From: Hygrophila difformis
Taxonomy: Eukaryota; Streptophyta; Magnoliopsida; Lamiales; Acanthaceae
DNA: 64,000 bases
Direction of reading: 5' to 3'
NCBI GenBank assembly: GCA_030278955.1
Contig: JAOANR010000003.1
Coordinates: 54,718,902 to 54,782,901, forward strand
A program made the translations under genes and the position numbers. The first letter of the stretch is position 1, and each line of letters starts with the position of its first letter. The notes under the pieces are model-generated. The model saw only the letters and a program-made list of their open reading frames with translations, had not been told where the DNA came from and made no database searches. This document shows positions 43,366-56,564 of the stretch, piece by piece.

Positions 43366-46300
43366 TGATAATGGCCAGAAATGACCATTATTTTCAATCC
43401 ATTTCCGTGTCTTAAACGGGCATTTGATCGCATTCCGGTCTTACATTAAGTAAGAAAGCAGTCGAATTGGACTGATTTATGCATAATTGTAAAAATAATA
43501 AGCTGGTGTGAAAAAGACATAAATATGTAGTTTTATTACATATTTATGTTAGAAAAATCCAAAAACATGAGAAAAAGAAATGAAAAGAAAAAGGAATGAA
43601 AAGAGGGGCAAAAGAATAAAGCAAGCCCACAAAATACAAAAAGATGGGAAAAAGAGAGAAAAGCCCACAAAAAGAACGTTTTCGGCCCATCTGGCCCAAT
43701 TCAGCAGGCCCAGGAAAACCTTTGTCGCGGAAGCTCCTTTGTCGCGATGCATGGTTCCGCGACAAAGGAGGGTTCCGCGACCAAGCAGCCCAGATGAAGA
43801 AGGAAACCAGCCAAGCCCTTTGTCGCGATGACCTTTGTCGCGATGGCATGCTCCGCGACAAAGGCATACTCCGCGACCAAGACACCCAATTAGAGACACC
43901 AGACCCAGTCGAGAAGCTTTGCCACATGCAGTGTGTTCCGCGACCAAACTTGATGCTCCGAGACAAAGCTGTGATGTGTGTGATGTCTTAAGACACAATG
44001 GGCTAGAATCAAGGCCCATGGGCTTAGGGTTACACTTCTATAAATATGAGGTGTTTCCCATGAGCTAGAGGTTGGAATTTTGTTGATTAGAGCTCTCTTG
44101 AAGGCAAGCAGTAGGAGTTCTCTCTTAGGTAGTGTAGTTTAGGTTTATTTTCATGTATTATTTAATTTTTGCTCTTAGTTTAGTTTAGTTTAGTGTTTTT
44201 ACTGTTCACAGTTATCTAGATAGCCACTTTTATACCATGTTTTGGTTTCTAAACTCTTGTTTTAGGGTTTGTAATACCCAAATCATGGGTATTAACAACA
44301 CCCCTTCAATAATATGGGAAAACATTCATCATTTGTGTCCCAAATCATGAAATGGGTCTCACACCCCATGGATTTATGCTTTCTTTTTCATTTTGGGGTC
44401 ACTTGACCCCCATTATGCTATTTTTATGTTTACTGTTTGCATTTTATGGATGATGCTATGTATTTGAGTGTGGTCAAACCCTAGATTAGGACTCTTGCTT
44501 TATTTTTTTAAAATTCTGTCCAGTTTTGTTTAAGCATGTTCTTCCTTATTTTGAATGTTTCTTGTTTGTTTTTAGCTTAGAATAGCTTTTTGATCTAAAA
44601 TAGGGTGAGATCACGCTGTTTGCATGCCACTGTTCATTTCTGCTTTTTCTGACTCCTGTCCTGAACCGCCTTTGTCGCCAACCGCCTTTTGTCGCGGAAC
44701 CACGTTCCGCGACAAAATGGTCGTTCCGCGACAAAGGTGTCTAAAGACACTTGTCTTCATAATTTAAAACCCTTTGTCGCGGAACACCTTGTCGCGGAAC
44801 CACGTTCCGCGACAAAACTTTCCATGCATAGCGACAAAGGAGCCAAACTCTTGCATTTTGTCGCGGAATAATCTTGTCGCGGAACCACGTTCCGCGACAA
44901 AATCTCATTCTGAGACAGAAAAATTATGCCATGTTCCTTATTCTTTGAACACTTTGTCGCGGAACCACGTTCCGCGACAAAATTTTCCATGCTTAGCGAC
45001 AAAGGTTCAAATGCTTTAAGAATTTTCTGAAAACCCTTTGTCGCGAAACACTCTTGTCGCGGAACCACGTTCCGCGACAAACTCTTGCTTAGCGACAAAG
45101 AAGCATTATGCTGCCAAAAATTCTAAAAACTTGTCGGGATACCCATGTCGCGGACCTCGGTCCGCGACAAAATTTATGATATCGAGACAAAGATTCCCTT
45201 CTCTCTATTTAATCTCAAACAATCTTCATTCTCTTCCTATATTATATTGCAACACTCACATCATAACCCCACGGGTTAAGGTGTAACATTCTAGAATTGC
45301 AATATAGGGTGTTATGCTGCCCAAATTTTGATTCTCCATTTTCATTGCTTAACTGATTGAACCCTTGACCCATTAATGATTAAAGATTGAGATTAGCAAT
45401 AATCAAACATCAATAATCATCATGATTAAAGGACCTTTGTTCAATTGCCAGTAAAATACTCCTCTATAAACAAAATCTTGATGATTTAAACAGATAATCC
45501 GTACTGTAATTAATTATGGTATGAAGGATCATTTAAGACCATCAATTGTGGACCCAATCCACAACCTTGCATGAGAAACCAATGTCTCTCATACAAGGAA
45601 TCTTCTTTTATTTCTTATTGATTTTGTCTTTGCGTGTTGTGTGGAACAATTAGTAAAGAATGCATCAGACTAATGTTGGCGGGTATTCCCTCATGGATAA
45701 CTAGCTCGTATTCTGGGTATTAATTACTAAGTGTTATTTTGCATGGTCTGGATGGCTGTCAGTGGAAGCCTTGGCGGTTCGCCCATCCGGGGCTATAATA
45801 GCTGCTCGGCTGACTTCCACCCAGATACAGTTTTATTTTTCTTATCTTAATTTCCAAACCCAAATTCCAATCTGTAATGGGAGTCAGTTGGCATCAGTCA
45901 ATGCTAACTGACGATCATTATAGAAGGGAAGCATGTAGGTTTTTATCCGAATTCACAGACAGTGGAGACCCAACTGGTATTGACACTACCATTATAGGGT
46001 CTAAGCTGTCTAAATTCGCTCCATCCGAGTAATTGGGAAATTGGACAGTAGATGTTTACAGTCCACCTGATTATTCTGCCATTACTTTGGTCTCCTGACC
46101 ACTTCATATCTGTGTTTCACCTTCTGTCTAGACCCACATCTATATTTTGGGTCAATTAATTTTACACGTCCCTATATCCTTATGCATGATAATATTATGT
46201 ATTATTGTGGTCTGTAATTATTTTAGGATCCTTCCCTTGGACAATAGAAGTCTAGATCTTAAATAGATATTGCTTAGTAAATTTCCAACAAAAATCTCTT

Positions 46301-47226
46301 TATAAAATCCGGATCTGAGTAAGGGATAAATTCCTCAGTCATGACTAATTCATATTCTGTCAAGGGTTGTATTTTGGGAGATTAGAAACAGATTCAGCGA
46401 TTAGGTCTCGCTTAGACTGAAAGGGTCTGTGTTTTAACTGAGAATCTAGTACCTGTTTAGGGAATGATTTTCAAATCCATTATTTTCCAAAATTGCTGTT
46501 TGTTGGAAATCTAGGATTGCATACTACACCGAGATGGGGTCCACTTGGACTCAAATACAGTGCAGTAAATAATCTTAGAGGAACATCATCCAGGCCTTGG
46601 TTATTTTCTAAGATAGGGTTGAGTTTTCTTTCAACTACTATCCTCTTCTGCCAAAGCCTATTTTTGAGTCCTGAGTGAGTGCATCCGGAACGAACTAAAT
46701 CATTAGTTCGTTTCATTTGTTTGTATCTCATAATCACCCGGAAGGAAGTGAACACACTAGTGGTTCACCGAGAGCCGGGAATTCTTGATCCATACCCAAT
46801 CATCTTGAATGGGTGCTGTCTTTTACTACCAGGGTCAGATTTTCAAAACCTCCGAGTGATAGGTTTTAAATGCTTTCTTTACTGCTTTCTTTTAAATGCT
46901 TTCGTTAAAGGTCATTCGGTTGTATTGAGAGTTGCGTAACTGCTACTAGGATTGATAGTTAAGGGATAGTTTAGGGCTTAATTAGAATCTTTGGGTGTGA
47001 CATGGGAGAATGATAGTAGTACTTGGCATTTCAATAAATGATATGTCGGGTGTTGCTTTTCCACCATAGATGAAGTAACACACCCAGGCCAGGGCAGTTA
47101 CGAATCTGTGGTATCTTAGAGTTTGTGGTCTTAAGAACATGTAAACTCATATTGTAAGTACCTGTCTGTTAAAGGGAAGGCATAATTGAGAGCATGAGAA
47201 TTAGCTATCTGATAGAATTATCCCAA
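43366..47226 (+). repeat. Athila 3' LTR, cut by assembly gap
   Basis: A near-identical copy of 28103-31963. It contains the same two palindrome clusters (about 43720-43970 and 44672-45190) and the TATA box. By comparison with the 5' LTR about 866 bp are missing; they should lie in the N gap. Confidence 0.93.
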
Positions 47227-47726
47227 NNNNNNNNNNNNNNNNNNNNNNNNNNNNNNNNNNNNNNNNNNNNNNNNNNNNNNNNNNNNNNNNNNNNNNNNNN
47301 NNNNNNNNNNNNNNNNNNNNNNNNNNNNNNNNNNNNNNNNNNNNNNNNNNNNNNNNNNNNNNNNNNNNNNNNNNNNNNNNNNNNNNNNNNNNNNNNNNNN
47401 NNNNNNNNNNNNNNNNNNNNNNNNNNNNNNNNNNNNNNNNNNNNNNNNNNNNNNNNNNNNNNNNNNNNNNNNNNNNNNNNNNNNNNNNNNNNNNNNNNNN
47501 NNNNNNNNNNNNNNNNNNNNNNNNNNNNNNNNNNNNNNNNNNNNNNNNNNNNNNNNNNNNNNNNNNNNNNNNNNNNNNNNNNNNNNNNNNNNNNNNNNNN
47601 NNNNNNNNNNNNNNNNNNNNNNNNNNNNNNNNNNNNNNNNNNNNNNNNNNNNNNNNNNNNNNNNNNNNNNNNNNNNNNNNNNNNNNNNNNNNNNNNNNNN
47701 NNNNNNNNNNNNNNNNNNNNNNNNNN
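47227..47726. other. assembly gap (500 N)
   Basis: A run of exactly 500 N, so probably a gap of unknown size. It separates the Athila 3' LTR from a Tekay LTR that lacks only its first eight bases (TGTAACAC). Frames running through it are artefacts. Confidence 0.98.
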
Positions 47727-50700
47727 CCCGGTTTTGGTAACCCAGGCCGGGATGCCACCGCCACACCTCCTAGCAAGACACGGTTTTCCCTTCATCTTCT
47801 TCTTTTCTCCGAGCTCACTAAAGAGATGCAAGGCTATGGTTTTTCAGAATTTAAATATTCAAGTAGCCCATTCGTAAATAATTTAAAAATACTACATCAG
47901 AGTTGCAGCGAGAATATAAAGTACGCAGCGGAAGTAAAGTGTATGCAGCGGAATTTAAAATATAGGGCCGACATGGCCAAACCACGGGTTAAACAGACCC
48001 GTTCATGCAAGTTACGTAAAATAAATAATTAAGTGTTCAAAATGATCCCCCAATGAGTGATCATGCTCCGTACTCTGTAACAGAAAAAAAATGAACAACG
48101 GTTTTTATCAGTATTATAAAATACTGAGTAAGTTAATCCTTACATAGCAATAAAGGGGTTAGATTTTTAATAATTAAGATAAACTTTTTACCATGCATAA
48201 AACATTTTTGTTTTTTTAAAAAAAATGCGAATATAATTGCATACTTTAAAGACACATTTAAATTTCATAATTTAAAACTTAAGCATGGGCAATTATTTAA
48301 GACATGATTTAAAAACATGAATAATGCCGTAAGTAAGTAAATATAGGTTTGAGCTTTTAAAAATTCTCCCCGATACGCCACCATCTCAACAATATTTGAT
48401 TTAGCCGACAATCCGACGGCCGCAGCCAATTTCATAAAATCTGAGCTTTTTAATATATTTCCCGTTACGCCATCATCTCAACAATATATATATCATTTAG
48501 CCGGTGATCCGGCGGCCTCAGCCAATTTCATAAGTATCATCTCATTTAGCCGATATTCCGGCGGCCGCAGCCGATTCGCCATACCCAGTACCACTCCGTC
48601 GAGCCCTCGAGTAACCCATACGGATACACTCGAGAGGGTAGGCCGTTGGTCTCTTGTGACCAAATACGCCATATCCAGTACCGCTCCGTCAAGCCTCGAG
48701 TAACCCATACGGATACACCGAGAGGATAGGCCCAAAAATATAAGATGCCGTTTTGGCAATCTTTCGCGCGTATCATCATTGCCGTTTTGGCACAAAATGA
48801 ATAATTAGGAGGGCACCCTGCAGAGCAATCTCCCCCTAATTTTATACAACCAATGTAACGATATCGTTTCAACTTTAGTGTAACGGGATTTCCAAAAATA
48901 CAGCTTTATCGTATCACAAGATTTCGATCGTTGTTTAGAAATTTCAAAATTTCACAAGTTTTAAAACCGATCGATGTCACAGTTTACGCCTTTTCAGTTT
49001 AAAAATCCATTTCTTAGGCGATTGATCTGAATTTTCACAGTAGCTCAAAAACATCCCAATGAACAACTTTCATGTTTTGAGTTTTTGGGAAAAATGATGG
49101 GAAGCATGTCAAAAATCAAGTTTTCTACACAAACAAAAAGCTGTCAGGATTCAGGTTTGACATCTGTCAAAGATTTGACTTTTTAACATATCAAATGAAC
49201 TCCAAAAATTCTGAAAATTTACAGGCACTTAAAGACACCAAATAAACAAGTTTTATTAGAGGCAAATTATGCAAATTCATCACGGATTAAGTCAGATTAA
49301 TCTACTAAGTTCGGTCTTAAAATCTGTCTCAGTTTTCGAAAGGTTCATGCACCACAGAATATGTTCGACGCGGTTTGGGATAGCAAATCTTAATGAAAGT
49401 GCATGAAATTTTACAGAGGTATTCAAGACTCATAGATCTACAACTTTTGTTTAGATCATGAAGATTGGTTCGGACTAGAAATGATAGAAATAAGCTCATC
49501 AAGTTCGGTTATGAAATCTGTCAACTTTTGAAAATTCTTAAAAACGCAGAATATGTCCGACTTGATTTGGGGTATCAAAACTTGATGAAAATTTCTGAAA
49601 TTTTTACACAATATAGCTTAAGATCTTAGGATCAAAATCTTAGTTTTGAGTTTTCAGGTTTGAACGCTCGAAGTAAGAGTTTTGCTCGGATTTCAGAAAA
49701 TACGTAGATTGGGGTTTTTAGGTTTGATTTAAACGTTTCGTTTAAGATCCAATGTTTTGGATGTCTTTAAACCACCCATATTGATATGGAAGATATTAAC
49801 TTACAGTGAGTGAGTTCTTGAACGTTCTAGAGTTGATCGATTTGTCCAAAATCGCCACGAACGGATCTACGCAACACGTTCTTCTTCTCCTTTGGCTACG
49901 AACGTGTTTTGCAAGTAAAGATCCGTAAGTTAGAAGGTTGATTATGATCTTAAAGCAATAAGTAAACTTGATTTACACCTTACCAACAATCCAATGCTTG
50001 CAAATCCTTGATCTACACCCTACCTTGGTTGGATTTGATTGCCGGAAAGTTGCCGGAAGTTTGCCGGAAGGGTGTTTGGCTTAGGGAGAGTTTTGGGAGA
50101 GTTGGGAGAGTTTGTGGGATGAATTATTGGTGAATATGGCTGACAATAGGGTGTTAGGGACTTCTATAATCATCCAAAAATATGCCTCCCCCGTGATAGA
50201 TCAAGATTCCCACCTTTGGGACCCAAAAAATGGCAAAAAGTCGCCAAAAACACATAAATCCCGACTGCTACAGTAGCATGCTACAGTAGCGTGCTACAGT
50301 AGCATGCTACAGTAACTTTTTTTTTTTTTTTTTTAAATTTTTTTTTTTTTTATATATATATATATTAAGATTCTTATCTTTAAAAAAATCATAATGTGGG
50401 AATTTTTGTGATCTTGTAAGTCATACATAGCTTCAAAAAGGAATATATTCTTTATTTGAAAATGACAAGATATGATTAATATTCCACCCTACAATTTCAA
50501 ACCATAGTCAAATTATTCCCAATTATATTATGGCATTCTAGAATAATTCCATAATAAAAAATATATGGGTAGAATGATTAATCAAGAATATATAGAAAAT
50601 AGATAATTCTCATTATAATTTAAACATATGAATATATACATGTATATACATGTGTACATGTTTGGAAAGATTATTTCAAGACCAAGGTATATATGTGTAT

Positions 50701-50955
50701 ATAAACTTGTATATGGATTTAAAATATTCTATGAACCATATACTTATTACACTTGATATTGAAATCCATATATTTATTTGAAAAGACAAATATATATAAT
50801 TTTTCAAAGTATGTTTTGTAGAAAATAATATACTAATCTTTAAGCACATATTTGAACATATAAATATATATAGATTTGATTAAAAATCTACTTAGTGAAT
50901 TGGTCAAAATATATATATTCATACATATATATCGGGCAATTTCTATGGTATTACA
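47727..50955 (-). repeat. Tekay 3' LTR
   Basis: Matches 57098-60309. Ends GGTATTACA on + (element start TGTAATACC on -). It includes tandem blocks near 48375-48730 (CCGGCGGCC...CAGCCAATTTC units, and two copies of a block with 'gagtaacccatacggataca'), a TGCTACAGTAGC repeat at 50267-50312, and a poly-T plus (TA)n tract at 50313-50366. The 68-codon frame at 47826 recurs in the other LTR and has no protein features. Confidence 0.92.
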
Positions 50956-50956
50956 A

Positions 50957-50968
50957 TCTACCCTCCTT
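50957..50968 (-). other. polypurine tract of the Tekay element
   Basis: AAGGAGGGTAGA on the - strand, just before the 3' LTR start. Confidence 0.75.
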
Positions 50969-51204
50969 AAGAATCAACTTCGTCCCCGAAGTTGCGCGAC
51001 TTATTGACCGATTGATTGATTGTGGTTGTGTCATTGTGTTTTGTTGTTTGATATTATTCGACTGAACCCAGAATTGAAATTTCCAAGTTGCCTACGTACC
51101 CTGTGAAGGGATCAAGTCATTACGTAGTTCAAAACAATTAGAATTTGTTCATTTGGGATACAAAATATTCGGGTCGTTACATCCTCTCCCCCTTAAGATT
51201 ACAG

Positions 51205-54200
51205 TTATGTCCCCATAACTGCGGTTGCACCGTTTTGGAATAGGGTCGGGTAACGCTCCTTCATGTCGGATTCTAACTCCCATGTCGCCGTTTCACTTTC
51301 ATGGTTCGACCAAAGAATCTTGACCATTCTCACGGCTTTGTTCCTTGTTACTCTCTCCTTAACATCGAGTATTCGTACCGGAATTTCCTCATAGCTCAAG
51401 TCATCATCCAATTCAATTCCTTCCGGTTGGAGTACATGGGTCGGATCGTGCACATACTTCTTCAATTGTGATATGTGGAACACGTTGTGAACCCTAGCCA
51501 ATTGTGGCGGTAAGGCTAGACGATATGCTAAATTCCCGACTTTTTCTAGAATTTCATAAGGTCCTATATATCGAGGGCTTAACTTTCCTCGTTTGCCAAA
51601 ACGCATAACCCCCTTCATCGGTGATATCTTTAACATGACCTTATCCCCAACTTGAAATTCTAGGTCTTGCCGTCTCACATCGGCATAACTTTTCTGTCGG
51701 TCTTGGGCCGCTTTCATCTTTCCTCGAATCACTTTGATTTGTTGGGTCATATCTTCTACGAGTTGTGGTCCTACTATCACTGTCTTATCATTCCCTTCCC
51801 AACTCAACGGACTTCGGCACCTTCGACCATACAATGCCTCGAATGGTGCCATGCCGATGCTAGCATGGTAGCTATTGTTGTAGGAAAATTCAATTAGGGG
51901 TAAATGATTTTCCCAGCTACCCTTAAACTCTAGGACGCAAGCTCTCAGCATGTCTTCCAACGTTTGGATTGTTCTCTCAGTTTGTCCATCCGTCATTGGG
52001 TGGAATGCGGTGCTCATCTTAATCTGCGTACCGAGGGCTTCTTGTAACTTGGTCCAAAAGTGAGAGACAAATCTACTGTCTCTATCGGAGATAATGTCAT
52101 GTGGTACCCCGTGTCTTCGTACCACATTGTCAATATACGCTCTTGCTAATTGGTCCATGGTCCAAGTGTCCTTCATTGGAATAAAAATGGCCGTCTTCGT
52201 TAGCCTATCGACAATCACCCATATCTTATTCATTCCCCTTGGTGATCGTGGTAATCCCGAAACGAAATCCATAGAGATACTATCCCACTTCCAACTCGGG
52301 ATTTCCAATGGTTGCATCAATCCTAAGGGTTTCTGTCGCACGGCTTTGACCTTTTGGCACGTGAGGCATCTCGCTACAAATTCTGCCACTTCATTCTTCA
52401 TCCTCGGCCACCAGTAAATCTTCCTCAAATCCTTATATAATTTGTCGCCTCCAGGGTGAACCGAGTAAGGTGTGTTATGCCCTTCTTCCATCAATCTTTG
52501 TTTTATCTCCACGCATTTTTGTGGTACACACCATCTTCCCTTGAAACGAATGCTTCCGTCCTCATGGATAGCAAATCCTATTGCCTTCCCGTTGGCAATG
52601 TTCTCCTTAATCCTTTCCAACTTTGCGTCGCCCGGTTGGGCGAGTTTGATCTCGTCAAATATGGTTGATTCGACTACCATGGCGTTGACCATTTCATTTA
52701 CAGTGCCCGAATGCACTAGTTCTAAGCTCAATCTTACCAAGTCCATATATAATGCCGGCGGAATCACCAACGAATTCGCCACATGTTGGGTCTTCCGGCT
52801 TAAGGCATCGGCTACTACGTTGGCCTTCCCTTCGTGGTAAGAAATTTCGAGATCATAGTCCTTGATTAGTTCCAACCATCTCCGTTGTCTCAGATTTAGC
52901 TCTTTTTGAGTGAATATGTATTTGAGGCTTTTGTGGTCTGTGAACATCCGACACTTTCTCCCATAAAGGTAGTGTCTCCATATTTTCAGAGCGAACACGA
53001 CTGCCGCCAACTCCAAGTCGTGCGTTGGGTAGTTCGCTTCATGAGGTTTCAATTGGCGCGAAGCATATGCAATGACTCTCGAGTCTTGCATCAAAACACA
53101 TCCTAGACCTTCCTTTGAAGCATCACTGTAAACCTCGAAGTCACCATTCTCTGATGGTAGTGCTAGTACGGGTGTACTGGTGAGTCGCTTTTTCAGTTCT
53201 TGAAACGCGGACTCACACTCACTGGTCCAGTCATATTTTACCCCTTTCTTCAACATCTGGGTCAACGGGCGTGCGATTTTTGAGAAGTCCTTCACAAATC
53301 GCCTATAATAACCAGCTAGCCCAAGGAAGCTCCGTATTTCAGTTGGACTCGTCGGCGATACCCATTCCGTCACCGCCGAAATTTTTGCCTGATCCACTGA
53401 AACTCCAGTGGCGGATACTATGTGCCCAAGGAATGCTACTTCCTTCAACCAAAAGTCGCATTTGGATAGTTTGCCATAGAGTTGGTTCTTGCGCAAAATC
53501 CCTAACACTTGGTGCAAATGTTGGGAATGCTCCTCCTCGCTTCTCGAGTAGATCAGGATGTCGTCGATGAACACCACGACGCTTTGATCTAACAATTCTC
53601 TAAATACATCGTTCATGAGGTTCATGAACATTGCAGGTGCATTTGTTAACCCAAAGGATAATACTGTGAACTCGTAGTGTCCGTAACGAGTTCGGAATGC
53701 CGTCTTCGGGATATCCTTCTCCGCAATCCTCAGCTGGTGATAACCGGATCGCAAGTCGATCTTTGAGAACACCGACGCCCCCTTCAATTGATCAAATAAG
53801 TCCTCAATCCTTGGTAATGGATACTTGTTCTTGATGGTCACTTGATTGAGTCCTCTGTAATCGATGCAAAGGCGTAGTCCTCCGTCCTTCTTTTTAACAA
53901 ATAAGACCGGTGCTCCCCACGGGGACGTACTTGGTCTTATGTATCCTTTCTCCAACAACTCTTCGAGTTGTTCCTTTAACTCCTTCATTTCCAGTGGTGC
54001 CATACGGTAAGGGGCCTTCGAGACAGGTTCCGTTCCCGGAATGAGATCTATGGTGAATTCAAGATCTCTCTCAGGTGGCATACCAGGGATGTCTTCAGGA
54101 AATACGTCCGGGTATTCTCTCACCACTGGGATGTCGTCAACCTTGCTCTCTTCCGCCTCCAGGTTGTGAACATAGCATGCATACAACGCGTATCCCTTAT

Positions 54201-55923
54201 GCATTAAGCTACGAAGCTTGAGAGCGTTAACAACCTTGTTGCTCCTCTTAGGGGGTTGAGAGTAAAACATGACTCTCTTTCCCCTACCTTTCGACAAGGT
54301 GATCTTCTGCTTTTGACATTCTATTACCGCTTTATACCGGGTCAACCAATCCATTCCCAGTATAACGTCGAAGTCCCTTAAATTAAATTCTACCAAGTTT
54401 GCGAAAAATTCTATGTTCTTGATAACTATCGGAATTCCGTTATAACGTTTAGAGCATGGTACTACCTCTCCTGATGGTAGTTGAATTTCTAAGTTAATCA
54501 GTTCGCACTTAGGTAGATCTAGTTCAGATAAGACTCTTGATGATATAATCGAACAACTAGCTCCTGAGTCAAACAGAACTTTAAGGGGTGTACTTAAAAC
54601 ATGGAATGTACCTGCCATCACGTCACCCTGCATAGGCACATCTGCTTGGTTGATAACATTCAACCTCCCCATGGGCCGTCCTTGGTTGCCCGGCTGATCC
54701 CGGTTCGGGTTCTGATTCTGTTGCTGATTTGGATTCTGTGGAGGGCGTTGATTCTGGTTGAAATTCTGGTTCTGAGGGGGTCTGTACCCTTGATAGTTAC
54801 CATTCCGTCCATTTTGGTTACGAGGCTGTGCTGGCCCTATAATCAAGTCCTCTCGCTTGGTGATGTTTTCAATTCGAGTCCGGCACTCATTCATCCGATG
54901 ACCAAATCGACCACACCTGAAGCATGTGCCCTGTTGGGGGCATCCCCTAATCAAGTGAGGTCTCCCGCATCTTGGGCATGGTGGCACAGGGTTACCCTGG
55001 AAAAAGGTTCTCCCACCATTTCCCCTATTGTTGTTCTGAGGGGGTCTGTTCAGGCCTCCCCGAAAGTTGTTTCCTCCAGAATTGTTACCGGTGCGGTTAT
55101 CCCTGTTCCTCTTATCTTGCCCCTGAGGTCCCCGGCTGGACTCTCCACTCATCCTCCTCTTCAGTTGTTGCACCCTTGCAACAGCAACTGCACGATCATA
55201 TACTGCTTGCAGGTCCGGGTAATGGACACCAGTGATCACTTCCCGTATGGACAAGTTCAATCCCATCTCGAATTTTTGTGCCTTCTCTACGTCTGTCGGT
55301 ACTAGTCTTGGTGCAAAGCGCACCAACTCCTTGAATCGAGTGTAATACTCTTGTACAGTCTGCCCGCCTTGTTTCAGTGACAAAAACTCCTCGTACATGG
55401 CCGCCTTAGTACTCAGGGGGTAAAATCGGTCCCTGAGCAGTTCCATCATTTCAGTCCATGAATAGGGCACATCTTCCTCTCGTATCTTTTCCTGGGTGGC
55501 TTGCCACCAGTCGTCTGCTTCACCTCCCAAGTAGTATGAGGCCACATGCACCTTTTCCCCTTCTGGGCACTTAACTGCGCTTAACAACTTGTCGAAGGTC
55601 CTAATCCACTCCTCTAGTTTTGCAGGGTCTTCCTCGCCTGCATAGTGCGGCGGTTGGTATGGGTTCACCATGGCTAGGTAATTAATGCGAGCTTGTGGTG
55701 GAGGTGCCGCAGCCGCTTGGCCTTGGTTCACCTGCGCGTTCCCTATCGCAATGAGAACCTCTTCTAGAGTGCGCAGGCGATTACCTATGTTGTCTGGTAT
55801 AGGGCCTGCTGGCTCTTCCTGAGCGTGTACACCCACGTTTGGTATCGGCATGTCAGGTTGCCTAGGTATTTCGTTGGTATTGGGAGGAATGGGTTGGACG
55901 CGCGGTCTCCCTCTCGGTGCCAT
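51205..55923 (-). CDS. Tekay gag-pol polyprotein with chromodomain, intact
   Basis: 1572 codons, uninterrupted. Gag core ([37 protein letters not shown]; about 95-230), then two zinc knuckles, [13 protein letters not shown] and [14 protein letters not shown] (about 315-350), and a Gln/Asn-rich linker. Protease [11 protein letters not shown] (near 450). [34 protein letters not shown] and the catalytic [12 protein letters not shown]. RNase [36 protein letters not shown]. Integrase: [20 protein letters not shown] with [26 protein letters not shown] and [20 protein letters not shown]. The C-terminus has a chromodomain-like ending ([20 protein letters not shown], then [13 protein letters not shown]), thought in this clade to direct insertion to heterochromatin. 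All catalytic residues are visible, so it may be autonomous. Confidence 0.95.
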   Translation of the reverse strand: MAPRGRPRVQPIPPNTNEIPRQPDMPIPNVGVHAQEEPAGPIPDNIGNRLRTLEEVLIAIGNAQVNQGQAAAAPPPQARINYLAMVNPYQPPHYAGEEDPAKLEEWIRTFDKLLSAVKCPEGEKVHVASYYLGGEADDWWQATQEKIREEDVPYSWTEMMELLRDRFYPLSTKAAMYEEFLSLKQGGQTVQEYYTRFKELVRFAPRLVPTDVEKAQKFEMGLNLSIREVITGVHYPDLQAVYDRAVAVARVQQLKRRMSGESSRGPQGQDKRNRDNRTGNNSGGNNFRGGLNRPPQNNNRGNGGRTFFQGNPVPPCPRCGRPHLIRGCPQQGTCFRCGRFGHRMNECRTRIENITKREDLIIGPAQPRNQNGRNGNYQGYRPPQNQNFNQNQRPPQNPNQQQNQNPNRDQPGNQGRPMGRLNVINQADVPMQGDVMAGTFHVLSTPLKVLFDSGASCSIISSRVLSELDLPKCELINLEIQLPSGEVVPCSKRYNGIPIVIKNIEFFANLVEFNLRDFDVILGMDWLTRYKAVIECQKQKITLSKGRGKRVMFYSQPPKRSNKVVNALKLRSLMHKGYALYACYVHNLEAEESKVDDIPVVREYPDVFPEDIPGMPPERDLEFTIDLIPGTEPVSKAPYRMAPLEMKELKEQLEELLEKGYIRPSTSPWGAPVLFVKKKDGGLRLCIDYRGLNQVTIKNKYPLPRIEDLFDQLKGASVFSKIDLRSGYHQLRIAEKDIPKTAFRTRYGHYEFTVLSFGLTNAPAMFMNLMNDVFRELLDQSVVVFIDDILIYSRSEEEHSQHLHQVLGILRKNQLYGKLSKCDFWLKEVAFLGHIVSATGVSVDQAKISAVTEWVSPTSPTEIRSFLGLAGYYRRFVKDFSKIARPLTQMLKKGVKYDWTSECESAFQELKKRLTSTPVLALPSENGDFEVYSDASKEGLGCVLMQDSRVIAYASRQLKPHEANYPTHDLELAAVVFALKIWRHYLYGRKCRMFTDHKSLKYIFTQKELNLRQRRWLELIKDYDLEISYHEGKANVVADALSRKTQHVANSLVIPPALYMDLVRLSLELVHSGTVNEMVNAMVVESTIFDEIKLAQPGDAKLERIKENIANGKAIGFAIHEDGSIRFKGRWCVPQKCVEIKQRLMEEGHNTPYSVHPGGDKLYKDLRKIYWWPRMKNEVAEFVARCLTCQKVKAVRQKPLGLMQPLEIPSWKWDSISMDFVSGLPRSPRGMNKIWVIVDRLTKTAIFIPMKDTWTMDQLARAYIDNVVRRHGVPHDIISDRDSRFVSHFWTKLQEALGTQIKMSTAFHPMTDGQTERTIQTLEDMLRACVLEFKGSWENHLPLIEFSYNNSYHASIGMAPFEALYGRRCRSPLSWEGNDKTVIVGPQLVEDMTQQIKVIRGKMKAAQDRQKSYADVRRQDLEFQVGDKVMLKISPMKGVMRFGKRGKLSPRYIGPYEILEKVGNLAYRLALPPQLARVHNVFHISQLKKYVHDPTHVLQPEGIELDDDLSYEEIPVRILDVKERVTRNKAVRMVKILWSNHESETATWELESDMKERYPTLFQNGATAVMGT

Positions 55924-56129
55924 TCTGTTACAAGAACAAGTGATTTAGATTTTTAAGGAAAATATAATAAAGGGTTTATACAATGATTATCGAAACCCCA
56001 GGGTCTACGGTTTCAGGGTCTTGGGTTTCAAGGTTAAATGAGCCGTGCGTTTGAGATGGATTTGTTGTTTGGGAATTCAATCATAATTTTTTTTTTTTTT
56101 GGAATAGAGAGTGTTCAAACAAAAACTTG

Positions 56130-56131
56130 AT

Positions 56132-56174
<43 letters not shown>

Positions 56175-56178
56175 TTTT
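56130..56178. repeat. (TTTA)n microsatellite
   Basis: About a dozen TTTA units in the leader of the Tekay element, between the gag start and the leader ORF. Confidence 0.95.
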
Positions 56179-56237
56179 ATTATTTTTTTTTTATTACAAG
56201 TGATAGGATATACCAAAATAGGATCCTTCTATCGTTT

Positions 56238-56564
56238 CTAGGCGTCCTCCGGCACAGTGGTGGGATCCTCCTCCGGATCTTCCTCCACCGGGCTTGACGG
56301 TAGTAGGTCATCGAAAATGTGGTTCAAGTCATCCCCATGAGCATCAACAAGCTCCTTTAAACATAGATTTTGTGTAGTGAGGTTTTGGATTTGGTCTTCG
56401 AGCTGGTTTATGCGGTGGTGGTCCGCCTCTCTTAAGCTTCCCATATGGTGCAGATTTGCCTCCAATTGGGCCATACGATGTTCCATTTGTTGTATGGTTT
56501 GTTGGTAATCAAAGTGAGCGTTCATCATTTTGACCATTAAGTTCATCATGTCTTGGTTAGCCAT
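56238..56564 (-). CDS. leader ORF of the Tekay element, 108-aa coiled-coil protein
   Basis: An intact frame between the primer site and gag, starting MANQDMMNLMVKMMNAHFDY. It continues as a heptad-like helix (MEHRMAQLEANLHHMG, then INQLEDQIQNLTTQNLCLKE) and ends in an acidic, Pro-rich tail (PVEEDPEEDPTTVPEDA). I do not recognise it. The clean coiled-coil pattern and lack of stops suggest it is translated rather than random. It might act as a small accessory protein or an upstream ORF controlling gag translation. Confidence 0.55.
   Translation of the reverse strand: MANQDMMNLMVKMMNAHFDYQQTIQQMEHRMAQLEANLHHMGSLREADHHRINQLEDQIQNLTTQNLCLKELVDAHGDDLNHIFDDLLPSSPVEEDPEEDPTTVPEDA

Larger units (their letters stand above)
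28103..47226 (+). mobile_element. Athila-type Ty3/gypsy retrotransposon with captured F-box gene
   Basis: Two LTR copies (28103-32829 and 43366 to the N gap) frame a tRNA-Asp primer site, a gag-protease-RT-RNase H frame, integrase, a spliced F-box gene and a polypurine-like tract. The visible 3.86 kb of the two LTRs differ by about twenty substitutions and two compensating 15-base indels, so the insertion is young. The 5-bp flank before it is ATTCG; the matching duplication would lie in the gap. The RT wording ([47 protein letters not shown]) is that of the Athila lineage. Confidence 0.93.

Noticed and set aside
47194..47877. ORFs of 180-227 codons across the N run
   Set aside because: Assembly gap translated as X; only a few real codons at the ends.
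54601..55305. 234-codon + strand ORF opposite the Tekay gag
   Set aside because: Antisense shadow of the Gln/Asn/Arg-rich gag region.
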